Source: Agarivorans sp. Alg241-V36 (GTDB lineage: Bacteria; Pseudomonadota; Gammaproteobacteria; Enterobacterales; Celerinatantimonadaceae). From it: a DNA stretch of 64,000 nt. The stretch spans positions 135,121-199,120 of the forward strand of contig NZ_UNRE01000008.1 in the NCBI RefSeq assembly GCF_900537085.1, in the 5' to 3' direction. Both the position numbers and the translations under genes were made by a program. Position 1 is the stretch's first letter; every line of letters starts with the position of its first letter. Under the pieces are notes generated by a model, which saw only the letters and a list, made by a program, of their open reading frames with translations, did no database searches and was not told where the DNA came from. This document shows positions 45,171 through 55,140 of this stretch, in pieces.

Positions 45171-47015
45171 ATGAAAGGCCTTAGAACATTTTTTGTTGTA
45201 AATGCTTTTTTATTTATCGCGCTATGGATTGCGCTGGTGGGCGTGCACGTACAGTTGTTTAAACTGGATTTAGCGCGTGAAAACCAACAGATCAATACCC
45301 TGCTCTCTTTGCAGTTAACTGAAGTAGGCCAGCTCAATCAAGATTACTTAGCCACTTTACGTGACCAACACCAACTTAGTTTTATATCTACCCAGTTAGC
45401 CGTAGATAATACCCTGGCTTTAGTTGGTGCTACTCAACATTGGTTAGTTGACTTAGCTGAACCGAGTAAAACAGCCATGCAAACCATTGCTGTTGATAAA
45501 TTCCAAGTAAACTTTAAGCCTTCTTTTGAATTTGTCAGCGATGGCTATTTGCGTTTGTATCTCACCATAGCCGCGCTTTGTGCCATGGGCTATTTACTTA
45601 CCAGCCTTCTATATATACGTGCTATGTCACGTGTTAAGAGCAAACTGAAAAAATTAGTAAACGCTGATCGCTTAGTGGACGAAAAACCGGTACTTGGCGC
45701 TGTAGGCGAGTTAATCAAAGATCAAAAACAGCAGTTTACTCAGCAAATCCGCCAACAAAAACACGCCATTCAACAACTTGAAAAGCAAGTAGCTTTAGAC
45801 CCATTAACCGGTCAATTTAATCGACACTCTTTCCGTCAAAAAATGCAGGAAATGTTAAAAACAACACCTAAAGATACGGTGTTGTTTTTAGTAAGAGCCT
45901 CGCAGCTTGAAGAAATAAACAAAGCGCGTGGCCACCAAGCGGGTGATGATTACATTAGAGATATCGCCAAGATAATCGATGTAAACCGTAAAGATTACTC
46001 GTCTAGTTCGTTATTTAGATTATTAGGAGCAGAGTTCGCTCTAATATTGCCTAAGTTTCCTGCCAGCAGAGTCAGCCAAATAGCTCAGGCTTTAAAAAGC
46101 TCTTTAAATGAATACAGTAATGGTAAGCAAATGCAAAGCGCCGCGTATACCGGTGTAACCGAACTTAAAAGCGGTGACTCTATAGAACGAGTGATTGCTC
46201 GTGCCGATGCCGCATTAGCTATCGCTCAAAGCTTATCTCCCAACGGCTGGGAAATAGTGCTCGAAGATGATGAAACATTAGAAAGTAGCGAACTACAGTG
46301 GCACTCAACCATTAGTTCGCTGATTAACAAAAGTAACTTCCGACTAGCCTCCCAAGCCATCCAATCGCTGCATCGTACAATGCCTGCGTACCATGAAGTC
46401 TTTATTCGGTTTTTAAGTGACAATCAGCAGCAGCTACCTACAGAAACTACCATGGTAATGGCACAGCGCCTGGGCATGATATTAGAGCTTGAAAAGGCAA
46501 CTATCGGCTACATTCTTCATACCATCTCTAGCCAAAATGCTGAATATCGCTGGGGAATAAATCTAAGCAAGCTTATCTTAACCGACCCTGACTTTTGTTC
46601 TTGGCTAACACAGTTGCTACTCACCTACCCTAATTTAAAATCTCGGGTCGTTTTTGAGTTAGAAGAAGAAATATTAGATATGCACTTAAGCAACGCTAGA
46701 AAACTGTTCGAAGTGCTTCGCCGGAACAGCTGCCACACTGCCATTGCTGATTTTGGTAACGGTATTGGTTCGTTTAAGTTATTTAAAGAACTTAAACCTA
46801 ACTACGTAAAGATCAGCAGTGATTTAGTGCAGGCTCTTGAAAGTGATAAAGCCAATCAACAATTTGTAAGTATGTTGGTAGAAGTATCACATCGACTTGG
46901 TTGCCAAGTTATTGCTCAAGGTGTTGAAACCTTAGAGCAAAAACAACTGCTTGAATCGATGTATGTAGACAGCTTGCAGGGCTACTTAATATCTCGCCCC
47001 GAGCTTATTGCTTAA
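45171..47015 (+). CDS. Membrane protein with degenerate GGDEF and EAL domains
   Basis: 614 residues. Two membrane helices (about 7-30 and 128-148) enclose a periplasmic loop. A coiled coil (about 180-210) leads to a GGDEF-like domain (DPLTGQFNRHSFRQKM) whose active site reads LGAEF, then an EAL-like domain with EVF in place of EAL and only DFG remaining of DDFG-x-G. Both enzymes are probably inactive, so it should act as a binding or regulatory protein. The layout recalls CsrD/MshH, which controls decay of Csr small RNAs; this is a suggestion only. Confidence 0.82.
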   Translation: MKGLRTFFVVNAFLFIALWIALVGVHVQLFKLDLARENQQINTLLSLQLTEVGQLNQDYLATLRDQHQLSFISTQLAVDNTLALVGATQHWLVDLAEPSKTAMQTIAVDKFQVNFKPSFEFVSDGYLRLYLTIAALCAMGYLLTSLLYIRAMSRVKSKLKKLVNADRLVDEKPVLGAVGELIKDQKQQFTQQIRQQKHAIQQLEKQVALDPLTGQFNRHSFRQKMQEMLKTTPKDTVLFLVRASQLEEINKARGHQAGDDYIRDIAKIIDVNRKDYSSSSLFRLLGAEFALILPKFPASRVSQIAQALKSSLNEYSNGKQMQSAAYTGVTELKSGDSIERVIARADAALAIAQSLSPNGWEIVLEDDETLESSELQWHSTISSLINKSNFRLASQAIQSLHRTMPAYHEVFIRFLSDNQQQLPTETTMVMAQRLGMILELEKATIGYILHTISSQNAEYRWGINLSKLILTDPDFCSWLTQLLLTYPNLKSRVVFELEEEILDMHLSNARKLFEVLRRNSCHTAIADFGNGIGSFKLFKELKPNYVKISSDLVQALESDKANQQFVSMLVEVSHRLGCQVIAQGVETLEQKQLLESMYVDSLQGYLISRPELIA

Positions 47016-47486
47016 TTACTGAAGGGGTTGGCAGTGGATGATTTGATTGCTACTGCCACGCCATTGTAATTTTGGATCAGCCAGTTCTTGCTCAAATTTT
47101 CCATCTATTAAGGTATCTACTTGTTTAACGATGGCCTGTTGTTGCTGGCTTAGTTCTTCTAGGCGATACCCGGTCCACATCCAAATATCTTTACCAGCAC
47201 ACTCTGTTTTTACCCGCTCGACTAGGCGTTGTACAGCATCTAAATTATTAGGATGCAGCGGGTCGCCGCCACTTAAGCTAAGCCCCTTTCGGCGAATCCT
47301 TGTGTCGTTTAAATCATTGATGATCTGTTGCTCTAACTCTGCGGTGTAAGCGTGACCCGCATCGCAACGCCATGACTTTTGGTTATAGCAACCGCGACAT
47401 TGGTGCTCACAGCCAGCAACAAACAAGGTACAGCGTGTACCTTGTCCGTTCACCACATCTACCGAATGGTAACTCAAATAATTCAT
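47016..47486 (-). CDS. nrdG: Anaerobic ribonucleotide reductase activase NrdG
   Basis: 156-residue radical-SAM enzyme that generates the glycyl radical on NrdD. The cluster motif is CEHQCRGCYNQ (C-x3-C-x2-C, about 26-33), followed by LSLSGGDPLHP and WMWTGYRLEEL. The start codon directly abuts the nrdD stop, so translation is coupled. The stop codon abuts that of the convergent GGDEF-EAL gene. Confidence 0.96.
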   Translation of the reverse strand: MNYLSYHSVDVVNGQGTRCTLFVAGCEHQCRGCYNQKSWRCDAGHAYTAELEQQIINDLNDTRIRRKGLSLSGGDPLHPNNLDAVQRLVERVKTECAGKDIWMWTGYRLEELSQQQQAIVKQVDTLIDGKFEQELADPKLQWRGSSNQIIHCQPLQ

Positions 47487-49607
47487 TTACAAATGTTTCA
47501 CTCGGCGTTTAACTTCTTCTTGTTTGCCATAGTTAAATGGACGTGCATCAGGGCTTCCTAAATAGCCACATACTCGTCGAGTAACAGATACCTTACTCGA
47601 TTCAGTATTGCCACAAGAAGGACACTCAAATCCCTTACTGGTACAGTTAAACTCGCCGGTAAAATCACACTCGTAACATTCATCAATAGGCGTATTAGTG
47701 CCGTAATAAGGAACGCGACTATAGCTGTAATCCCAAACATCTTCTAAGGCTTCTGTGTTGTGCTGCATGTTCGGATATTCACCGTAACAGATAAAACCGC
47801 CACTGGTTACAGAAGGATAAGGCTGTTCAAAATCAATCTTGTCGAAAGGATTTACTTTCTTTTCTACATCTAAGTGGAAGCTATTGGTGTAGTAACCTTT
47901 ATCAGTTACGCCCTCAATCACCCCAAACTTTTTAGCGTCTAAGCGGCAGAAGCGATCGCATAAGTTTTCGCTTGGCGTGCTATATAAGCTGAACGCGTAA
48001 CCACTTTCTTTTTCCCAACGTAAAGTGGCTTGTTTTAAGGCAGTCACGATGCCGATAGCTTTTTGTTGTAGCTGTTTGCTGTCGTAAACGTGGTCGCTGT
48101 TTTCGTATAGAGCATTTACGGTTTCATGTAAGCCAATGTAACCTAATGAAATTGACGCTCGGCCATTCTCAAAGATTTTCGACACATCATCTTCGGCATT
48201 TAAACGCACACCACAAGCACCTTCCATATATAGGATTGGAGCAACCTTTGCCTTCACACCTTTTAGGCGAGAAATACGACTATCTAATCCGTGTTTCGCT
48301 ACGCTTAAACGCTGATCGAGAAGTTCGAAGAAGCGTTGCTCATCACCTTTGGCCTCTATGGCGATGCGCGGTAGGTTTAAGCTGACCACACCAAGGTTAT
48401 TACGACCATCATGAATGTCTTTACCTTCTTCTTGGTAGTGACCTAAGAAACTACGACACCCCATTGGGGTTTTAAATGAGCCCGTTACTTCGACAACTTT
48501 GTCGTAGTTTAGGATATCCGGATACATGCGTTTAGAAGCACATTCTAATGCCAACTGCTTAATATCGTAGCTTGGATCGGTTTTCTTATGGTTTAAGCCA
48601 TCTTTAATTGCAAATACAAGTTTAGGGAACACCGCTGTTTTGGCATTTTTGCCTAACCCTGCAATACGATTATCTAGGATTGAACGTTGAATGAGTCGCG
48701 AAGCCCAGCAAGAACCCAAGCCAAAACCAAAAGTAACAAATGGTGTTTGCCCATTCGCAGTGTGTAGGGTGTTTACTTCGTACTCTAGAGACTGGAATGC
48801 ATCGTGACATTCTTTTTCAGTTTGTGCTTTAGCGTAAGCTTCGGCATCCGCTATTTGCCATTTATTCGCAGTAGCTAAGTGCTTTTCGTGACTTTTAGTT
48901 ACGTAAGGCGACAAAATCTCATCGATGCGATTAATTGTTGTGCCACCATAAATATGACTGGCAACCTGAGCGATGATTTGGGCAGTTACGGCAGTCGCCG
49001 TTGAAATTGATTTTGGCGTTTCAATTTCAGCGTTACCCATTTTGAACCCACCGGTTAACATGCCTTCTAAGTCGATAAGCATACAGTTAAACATTGGGAA
49101 AAATGGCGCGTAATCTAAATCGTGAAAATGGATTTCGCCTGTTTCGTGTGCCTTTACAACGTCACGCGGAAGTAAGTGAGTTTTTGCGTAGTGCTTTGCC
49201 ACAATGCCCGCTAATAAATCGCGTTGAGTTGGGATAACCTTGCTGTCTTTGTTAGCATTTTCGTTTAATAGCGCTGCGTTACTTTGCTCAACCAAACCAC
49301 GGATTTCAGCGTTCAGTACACTACGCTTTTCGCGCGCAACATCACGGTCGTGACGATACTCAATGTAGGCTCTGGCTAAGGTTTTGTTGTCACTTTCCAT
49401 CAAGTAGTTTTCTACCGAAGATTGGATATCATTGATATCTACTTCAGGTAAGTTCAAAAACTGCTCGGTTACTTTTTGGGTAATTTGTAATGCAACTAGG
49501 TTATCCTTAACACCTAAAGCTTCTGCTGCTTTAAGTACTGCATCTACAATCCGCTTTGCGTCGTAAGGTACACGGCTTCCGTCTCGTTTTATCACGACTG
49601 TTTTCAC
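47487..49607 (-). CDS. nrdD: Anaerobic ribonucleoside-triphosphate reductase NrdD
   Basis: 706-residue class III reductase making dNTPs without oxygen. N-terminal ATP-cone (VVIKRDGSRVPYDAKRIVDA), a catalytic barrel with HFHDLDYAPFFPMFNC, a zinc site (CYECDFTGEFNC and CPSCG), and the glycyl-radical loop RRVCGYLGSP with Gly near 681. Expression under anaerobiosis is suggested by the FNR-type box about 185 bases upstream. Confidence 0.98.
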   Translation of the reverse strand: MKTVVIKRDGSRVPYDAKRIVDAVLKAAEALGVKDNLVALQITQKVTEQFLNLPEVDINDIQSSVENYLMESDNKTLARAYIEYRHDRDVAREKRSVLNAEIRGLVEQSNAALLNENANKDSKVIPTQRDLLAGIVAKHYAKTHLLPRDVVKAHETGEIHFHDLDYAPFFPMFNCMLIDLEGMLTGGFKMGNAEIETPKSISTATAVTAQIIAQVASHIYGGTTINRIDEILSPYVTKSHEKHLATANKWQIADAEAYAKAQTEKECHDAFQSLEYEVNTLHTANGQTPFVTFGFGLGSCWASRLIQRSILDNRIAGLGKNAKTAVFPKLVFAIKDGLNHKKTDPSYDIKQLALECASKRMYPDILNYDKVVEVTGSFKTPMGCRSFLGHYQEEGKDIHDGRNNLGVVSLNLPRIAIEAKGDEQRFFELLDQRLSVAKHGLDSRISRLKGVKAKVAPILYMEGACGVRLNAEDDVSKIFENGRASISLGYIGLHETVNALYENSDHVYDSKQLQQKAIGIVTALKQATLRWEKESGYAFSLYSTPSENLCDRFCRLDAKKFGVIEGVTDKGYYTNSFHLDVEKKVNPFDKIDFEQPYPSVTSGGFICYGEYPNMQHNTEALEDVWDYSYSRVPYYGTNTPIDECYECDFTGEFNCTSKGFECPSCGNTESSKVSVTRRVCGYLGSPDARPFNYGKQEEVKRRVKHL

Positions 49608-49952
49608 GATTTACGCTCCAATTTCACTCACTCACTAAATAAAAAACTGTGGAACCCGCGCCGCTAAAGGCTTCTAACAATGAACTGCTCAAAAATGCGC
49701 CCAATGTGATGGTTATCCATATATTGTGGTTAAGGATTTTAGATCCCACTAGATATAGTAGTCGAGAGATTTTAAGGATAAAGCAAATACAAATGATCGA
49801 GATCAACCGAAGGGTAAAAAGTAGATTTAATCGCTCAAAAATGATTCACAACTCACAGCAAATTTTTAGCGCCTTTTCCACATTGAAGTCACGGTTGTTA
49901 TACGTACCACAAACAAGGATAATAGCGGCTCGTTCCGCTGCATCTTATTTAA
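49608..49952. other. Divergent intergenic region nrdD-rsxA
   Basis: 345 bases without a gene, carrying the FNR-type box listed next and presumably promoters for both operons. Confidence 0.5.
49793..49806. promoter_or_regulatory. FNR-type box between nrdD and rsxA
   Basis: ATGAT-CGAG-ATCAA matches TTGAT-N4-ATCAA at nine of ten positions. It lies 186 bases before nrdD and 147 before rsxA. nrdDG is FNR-activated in E. coli. Confidence 0.6.
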
Positions 49953-50531
49953 ATGACTGAATATTTGTTATTATTAATCAGTACCGTACTGGTTAACAAT
50001 TTTGTGCTGGTTAAGTTTTTGGGTCTATGCCCATTTATGGGTGTGTCCAGCAAAGTAGAAACCGCTATAGGTATGGCTTTAGCGACCACTTTTGTGCTTA
50101 CCCTCGCCTCAATGAGTTCTTATCTAGTAGAACAATACATATTGTTGCCACTAGATATTGTGTATCTGCGCACCATGAGCTTTATCTTGGTAATAGCCGT
50201 TGTCGTGCAGTTCACTGAGATGTTTGTACAAAAAGCCAGCCCAGCGTTACACCGAGTATTAGGCATTTATCTACCGCTTATCACCTCTAACTGTGCGGTA
50301 TTAGGCGTGGCGCTATTAAACATTAATGAGCAGCATGATCTATTTGAATCAATTATCTATGGTTTTGGCGCAGCAGCGGGTTTCTCTCTAGTGTTAATTT
50401 TGTTCTCAGCAATGCGTGAGCGCTTAGTGGTAGCTGATATACCACTACCGTTTAAGGGTGCGGCGATCGCCATGATCACGGCGGGGCTTATGTCCTTAGC
50501 CTTTGTCGGTTTTACTGGATTAATTAAGTAG
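49953..50531 (+). CDS. rsxA: Electron transport complex subunit RsxA/RnfA
   Basis: 192-residue membrane subunit with six helices, starting [20 protein letters not shown] and containing [14 protein letters not shown] and [19 protein letters not shown]. It is part of the Rnf/Rsx ion-pumping ferredoxin-NAD oxidoreductase, which in E. coli also reduces SoxR. First gene of rsxABCDGE-nth. No clear ribosome site is seen. Confidence 0.97.
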   Translation: MTEYLLLLISTVLVNNFVLVKFLGLCPFMGVSSKVETAIGMALATTFVLTLASMSSYLVEQYILLPLDIVYLRTMSFILVIAVVVQFTEMFVQKASPALHRVLGIYLPLITSNCAVLGVALLNINEQHDLFESIIYGFGAAAGFSLVLILFSAMRERLVVADIPLPFKGAAIAMITAGLMSLAFVGFTGLIK

Positions 50532-50540
50532 TATATTTAG

Positions 50541-51101
50541 ATGTTAGAAGCACTCATTGCAATCACCCTGTTAGCCTTAGTCTTCGGTGGAATACTGGGT
50601 TATGCAGCTATCAAATATAAAGTTGAAGGCAACCCAATTGCCGACCAAGTGGAAGCATTGCTGCCACAAACACAGTGTGGCCAATGTGGTCATCCTGGTT
50701 GTCGCCCTTATGCCGAAGCCATTGCTAATGGTGAAGCTATAAATAAATGCCCACCAGGTGGCGAAGAGACAGTAGTAAAACTAGCAGAATTACTTGGGGT
50801 TGAAGCGATCCCTCTGGATGAATCAGCCTTTAAAGAAGATGACCGAAAAAAAGTTGCCTACATCGTAGAAGATGCGTGTATCGGTTGTACCAAGTGTATT
50901 CAAGCCTGCCCTGTTGATGCCATTATGGGCGCTAATAAACACATGCACACCGTTATTACTAAAGAGTGTACCGGATGTGAGCTTTGTGTAGCCCCCTGCC
51001 CAACCGACTGTATTGAAATGCGCCCGATACCTACAACAACCAAGAACTGGGATTGGAAATTGAACCAAATTGATGTCGCAATCATCGAGGAACAAAAATA
51101 G
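50541..51101 (+). CDS. rsxB: Electron transport complex iron-sulfur subunit RsxB/RnfB
   Basis: 186 residues. One N-terminal membrane anchor, a Fe-S domain ([16 protein letters not shown] with a further Cys in NKCPPGG), and two [4Fe-4S] ferredoxin motifs ([24 protein letters not shown]). It passes electrons within the Rnf complex. Nine bases after rsxA; directly abuts rsxC. Confidence 0.97.
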   Translation: MLEALIAITLLALVFGGILGYAAIKYKVEGNPIADQVEALLPQTQCGQCGHPGCRPYAEAIANGEAINKCPPGGEETVVKLAELLGVEAIPLDESAFKEDDRKKVAYIVEDACIGCTKCIQACPVDAIMGANKHMHTVITKECTGCELCVAPCPTDCIEMRPIPTTTKNWDWKLNQIDVAIIEEQK

Positions 51102-53444
51102 ATGGTGGCGTGGTTAGACAAAATTAAGCAGGGTTTTACTTGGAACTACCAAGGCGGTGTTCACCCAGAAACCAAAAAACAGGATATCAACTGTGATAAA
51201 CCTGAACTTATTAACTTGCCTAAAGAGTTAAGTATACCCGTTCAGCAACACATCGGCAGCGCGGGAAAGTTACTCGTAGAAGTTGGCGAAAAGGTATTAC
51301 GTGGGCAAGCCTTAACTGAATCTCAGTTCTTTCAAGCACCACCAGTTCATGCCTCACTTTCTGGTGAGATTATCGCGATTGAGCCAAGAGTATCAGCGCA
51401 TGCTTCAGCCATTCCCGAGTTAAGTGTTGTGATCCGCGTAGATGCAAAGCAACAAGATGCCCAATGGCCAAACCCTCTGCGTGATGAAGAGTTAAGCCCT
51501 GAAGCCATTTGCCAACGCGTTCATTTATCAGGAATATCCGGTATGGGTGGCGCAGGCTTCCCTACAGCTTTAAAAATTACACCGCACAAGCCTTTGGATG
51601 TACTGATTATAAACGGCGCCGAATGCGAGCCCTATATATCAGCAGACGATTGTTTAATGCAGAACTATGCCGCTGAAATTATTGGTGGTGTTGCTTTACT
51701 GCAAAAAGTACTCAAGCCAGCGCTTACCATTGTTGCAGTCGAAGATGATAAACCTAAAGCCATTAAAGCCTTAGAAGCCGCTAGCACACAAGATATCATC
51801 ATCCGAAGCATTCCCACCAAATACCCTTCTGGTGGCGAAAAACAACTTATTCAAGTACTTACTGGAAAAGAAGTTAAGGCTAATCAGCTACCGATTGACT
51901 TGGGCATGCTGGTGCAAAATGTAGGTACTGCTTACGCCGTACATCGCGCAGTCACACTTGGCGAACCTTTAATATCCCGAATAGTCACACTCGCAGGTGA
52001 TCTTGTAACAAGCCCAAGCAATTACTGGGTACCAATTGGCACAGCAGTAAACGATGTGATCAGCAAAAAGCTGCAGGGTGAACATAACGCACCTACCATC
52101 ATGGGCGGCTCAATGATGGGCTTCATGCTGCCTAACAACCAAGCACCGGTGGTTAAAACAACCAACTGCTTAATTGTTAATAATCCAATGGCAGCTGACA
52201 ATGAGTCACCGTGTATTCGTTGTGGCGAATGTGCTCAAGCCTGCCCAATGGGGTTGCTACCTCAGCAGTTGTATTGGTATGCCAAAGGCGATGAGCTGAA
52301 CAAAGCGCGTAACTTCAATATGATGGACTGCATTGAATGTGGAGCCTGTGCCTTTGTGTGTCCAAGCGAAATTTCTTTGGTGCAACACTACCGAACAGCA
52401 AAAGCCAAAATACGCAGTGAAGATTTAGCGCAAAAAGAAGCAGATATAGCCAAACAGCGCTTTGATGCTCGCCAAGCGCGTTTAGAAAAGGACAAGTTAG
52501 AACGCAAAGCAAAACATCAACAAGCTGCTTTACGTCGACAAGCTCAAGCAGAAGACAGTGCTAAGCAAAATAAACCTGATCCCGTTGCTGCAGCATTAGC
52601 AAGAGTAAAAAACAAACAAGCCGGTAGCCCAGCAGCTAAACAAGATGAAACCGGTGAATGGGTACCAGATAACCAAGCGGCGATTGCTGCTCGTGAAGCT
52701 CTTAAAGCTGAAAGAAGAGCTAAGCGAGACGACGAAAGCAAAACTAGCCCTAACCCAGCGGTCGCGGCAGCTATCGCGCGCGCAAAAGCCAAGAAGCAAC
52801 AAGGTCAAGAATCCGAAACTACTGCAGTTGAAGGCGAAGGTAGCAAATCTAGTAACCCTGCTGTGGCTGCCGCCATCGCAAGGGCTAAAGCGAAGAAGGC
52901 TGAAGCTCAACAACAAACAGAGCCCACTACCGCTACTAATCCAGCCGTGGCCGCTGCGGTAGCACGAGCGAAAGCAAAAAAACAAGCTAGCCAAGAAGCA
53001 AGTACAGACCAAACTGGCGACAGTTTAAATAAGCCTGCAGCAAAATCTTCAGCAAACCCAGCTGTTGCTGCAGCAATAGCCAGAGCTAAAGCCAAAAAAG
53101 CAGCGCTAGCTGAATCTGAGGAAGTTAATGAGTTAGCTAGCAAGACTAACAACAAGGATGATGAAGCCTTTGAGTCCACTTCTGCTGGCGGTGAAGCTGT
53201 TCAACAAAACACACTGAGTGATGGAAGTGCTAATGCTAGCGATAGCAAGTCTAAGGCTATAGCCGCAGCAGTTGCCAAAGCTAAAGCCCAAAAGGCCAAT
53301 ATCGCCGATACAGTAGCTGATACAAACTCAAGCCCAGAAAAACCAGCTAAAAAAGTTAACCCCGCGGTTGCCGCGGCAGTTGCTCGCGCTAAAGCTAAAA
53401 AGCTCGCAGAACAACAGCGCGAAGAGAAAGACACAAATGAATAG
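51102..53444 (+). CDS. rsxC: Electron transport complex subunit RsxC/RnfC with repeat tail
   Basis: 780 residues. The N-terminal part has the NADH/FMN region (GMGGAGFPTALKI, NGAECEPYISADD) and two ferredoxin motifs (CIRCGECAQACP, CIECGACAFVCP; about 368-420). After about residue 430 comes a charged coiled coil and a low-complexity tail with seven NPAVAAAIARAKAKK-like units. Its last codons overlap rsxD. The tail resembles that of E. coli RsxC and is variable between species. Confidence 0.96.
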   Translation: MVAWLDKIKQGFTWNYQGGVHPETKKQDINCDKPELINLPKELSIPVQQHIGSAGKLLVEVGEKVLRGQALTESQFFQAPPVHASLSGEIIAIEPRVSAHASAIPELSVVIRVDAKQQDAQWPNPLRDEELSPEAICQRVHLSGISGMGGAGFPTALKITPHKPLDVLIINGAECEPYISADDCLMQNYAAEIIGGVALLQKVLKPALTIVAVEDDKPKAIKALEAASTQDIIIRSIPTKYPSGGEKQLIQVLTGKEVKANQLPIDLGMLVQNVGTAYAVHRAVTLGEPLISRIVTLAGDLVTSPSNYWVPIGTAVNDVISKKLQGEHNAPTIMGGSMMGFMLPNNQAPVVKTTNCLIVNNPMAADNESPCIRCGECAQACPMGLLPQQLYWYAKGDELNKARNFNMMDCIECGACAFVCPSEISLVQHYRTAKAKIRSEDLAQKEADIAKQRFDARQARLEKDKLERKAKHQQAALRRQAQAEDSAKQNKPDPVAAALARVKNKQAGSPAAKQDETGEWVPDNQAAIAAREALKAERRAKRDDESKTSPNPAVAAAIARAKAKKQQGQESETTAVEGEGSKSSNPAVAAAIARAKAKKAEAQQQTEPTTATNPAVAAAVARAKAKKQASQEASTDQTGDSLNKPAAKSSANPAVAAAIARAKAKKAALAESEEVNELASKTNNKDDEAFESTSAGGEAVQQNTLSDGSANASDSKSKAIAAAVAKAKAQKANIADTVADTNSSPEKPAKKVNPAVAAAVARAKAKKLAEQQREEKDTNE
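52573..53410 (+). repeat. Seven alanine/lysine repeats in the RsxC tail
   Basis: Units of the type NPAVAAAIARAKAKK recur seven times (some varied, e.g. PDPVAAALARVKNKQ and KAIAAAVAKAKAQK), separated by unrelated polar linkers of about 15-45 residues. The DNA copies differ at third codon positions, so this is an old or selected repeat, not a fresh duplication. Confidence 0.85.
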
Positions 53445-54507
53445 CACTAACATAAAAAGCTCTCCTTTCGTTAGAAAGCCCCTAAAAACCAAAACATTGA
53501 TGTTTTGGGTGATTCTTTGCCTTTTGCCAGGTTTATTAGTTCAAAGTTTTCATTTTGGAATAGGCACCTTAATACAAGTAATGCTCGCATCAACCGTAGC
53601 GGTGTTGAGTGAAACCTTAGTGCTTATCTTGCGCAAGCGACCAATATGGCCAACCATAAGTGACAACAGTGCATTGGTCACCGGCATTTTAATTGGGTTA
53701 GCACTTCCAGCCTATGCTCCTTGGTGGATAGCGCTGATCGGTACTTTCTTTGCGATAGTTGTTGTAAAGCATTTGTATGGCGGGCTTGGACATAATATTT
53801 TTAATCCAGCTATGGCTGCATACGTGTTGTTGCTGGTGTCTTTTCCGGTAACCATGACAAGCTGGATGCCGCCGCAGAGCTTGTTAGTTGAGAGCTTGTC
53901 TAGCATCGATGGTTTTTCGCTAATTTTTAACGGTTTTACTGTAGACGGTTTTAGCATTAAACAAATTGCTAGCATCGATGGTCACACCATAGCTACGCCT
54001 CTTGATGAGATGAAAACACAACTCACTTTAGGTTTTACTTCTACTGAAATTTCTAGCCATGAGATCTACAGCGGCTTTGCAGGTATTGGTTGGCAATGGA
54101 TTAACGTAGCCTACTTAGCAGGTGGTTTAGCACTAATTTACTTAAAAGTAATTCGCTGGCATATTCCTTTGGCTTTTGTAGGGACTCTTTTTGTTTTGAG
54201 TCTGCTTTCTGCTGCTATCAATCCTGACCATTCTATTCCTGTGTTGCTACAACTATTTTCTGGCGCAACCATGATTGGCGCATTTTTCATACTAACCGAC
54301 CCAGTAAGCGCAGCAACTAGCAACCTAGGCAGAATGATATATGCAAGCTTAGTTGCACTATTAGTATTTGTGATCAGGAATTATGGCGGCTACCCAGACG
54401 CAATCGCCTTTGCAGTTTTGCTCGCCAATATGGCAGTGCCAATGATAGATCACTTCACCAAACCCCGCGTATATGGTTACGGCGAAGGAAGTAGCAATGA
54501 CAACTAA
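53437..54507 (+). CDS. rsxD: Electron transport complex subunit RsxD/RnfD
   Basis: 356-residue membrane flavoprotein subunit. The ATG at 53437 overlaps the rsxC stop (ATGAATAG). Open frame upstream lies within rsxC and is not used. Family signatures: SPFVRKPLKTKTLMFWVIL, GGLGHNIFNPAMAAYVLLLV, and the segment after PVSAATSNLGRMIYA. The FMN-attachment threonine in the usual SGATM position appears as SGATMIGAFFILTDP. Confidence 0.96.
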   Translation: MNSTNIKSSPFVRKPLKTKTLMFWVILCLLPGLLVQSFHFGIGTLIQVMLASTVAVLSETLVLILRKRPIWPTISDNSALVTGILIGLALPAYAPWWIALIGTFFAIVVVKHLYGGLGHNIFNPAMAAYVLLLVSFPVTMTSWMPPQSLLVESLSSIDGFSLIFNGFTVDGFSIKQIASIDGHTIATPLDEMKTQLTLGFTSTEISSHEIYSGFAGIGWQWINVAYLAGGLALIYLKVIRWHIPLAFVGTLFVLSLLSAAINPDHSIPVLLQLFSGATMIGAFFILTDPVSAATSNLGRMIYASLVALLVFVIRNYGGYPDAIAFAVLLANMAVPMIDHFTKPRVYGYGEGSSNDN

Positions 54508-55129
54508 ACGCCAATCAATGACAAAAAACGCGGCGATGTTGGCCTTGTTCGCCTTTGCCTGCACTTTGTTAGTTGTCATCGTTAACTACTTCACAGAGCC
54601 AAGAATTGAACAACAAGTTAAAGCTCAACTGATTAGATCAACCAATGAAGTCTTATCAGAAGAATTGGCCACTAGCGATTATCAGCAACGGTGTTTAATC
54701 GTTAAAGAACCCCAGTTTTTAGGTAGCGATAAAGACCAAACCATTCGACTCATTGAGTTAAACCAAGTTACAGCTGCATATGTTTACCAGACTATCGCCC
54801 CAGATGGTTACAGCGGTCAAATTCGCCTGCTAGTAGGCTTAAACGCAGACTCAACGATTAGCGGAGTTCGTGTAGTACAACACAACGAAACACCGGGTTT
54901 AGGTGATAAAGTAGAAACTCGAAAGTCTGATTGGATTTACCAGTTTAACGGCCAAGGCCTGATAGATGAAAAAGATTCTCGCTGGGCCGTAAAAAAAGAC
55001 GGCGGCCAATTTGACGCCTTTACTGGCGCCACAATTACACCACGCGCCGTGGTAAAAGCAGTCAAAAACGTATTAATTTATCACGCCAAAAATCAGCAAA
55101 GCATTAATGACAATGCTACAGATTGTTAA
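54497..55129 (+). CDS. rsxG: Electron transport complex subunit RsxG/RnfG
   Basis: 210 residues. One N-terminal membrane helix and a periplasmic FMN-binding domain. The covalent flavin-site threonine is in [15 protein letters not shown] near the C-terminus, preceded by [10 protein letters not shown] use the ATG at 54497, which overlaps the rsxD stop (ATGACAACTAA), over an earlier in-frame start. Confidence 0.96.
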   Translation: MTTKRQSMTKNAAMLALFAFACTLLVVIVNYFTEPRIEQQVKAQLIRSTNEVLSEELATSDYQQRCLIVKEPQFLGSDKDQTIRLIELNQVTAAYVYQTIAPDGYSGQIRLLVGLNADSTISGVRVVQHNETPGLGDKVETRKSDWIYQFNGQGLIDEKDSRWAVKKDGGQFDAFTGATITPRAVVKAVKNVLIYHAKNQQSINDNATDC

Positions 55130-55140
55130 AGGAATATTTG

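Noticed and set aside
52315..53434. Several open frames on the minus strand opposite the rsxC tail
   Set aside because: They come from the GC-rich alanine/lysine repeats of rsxC read backwards; no ribosome sites or independent features.
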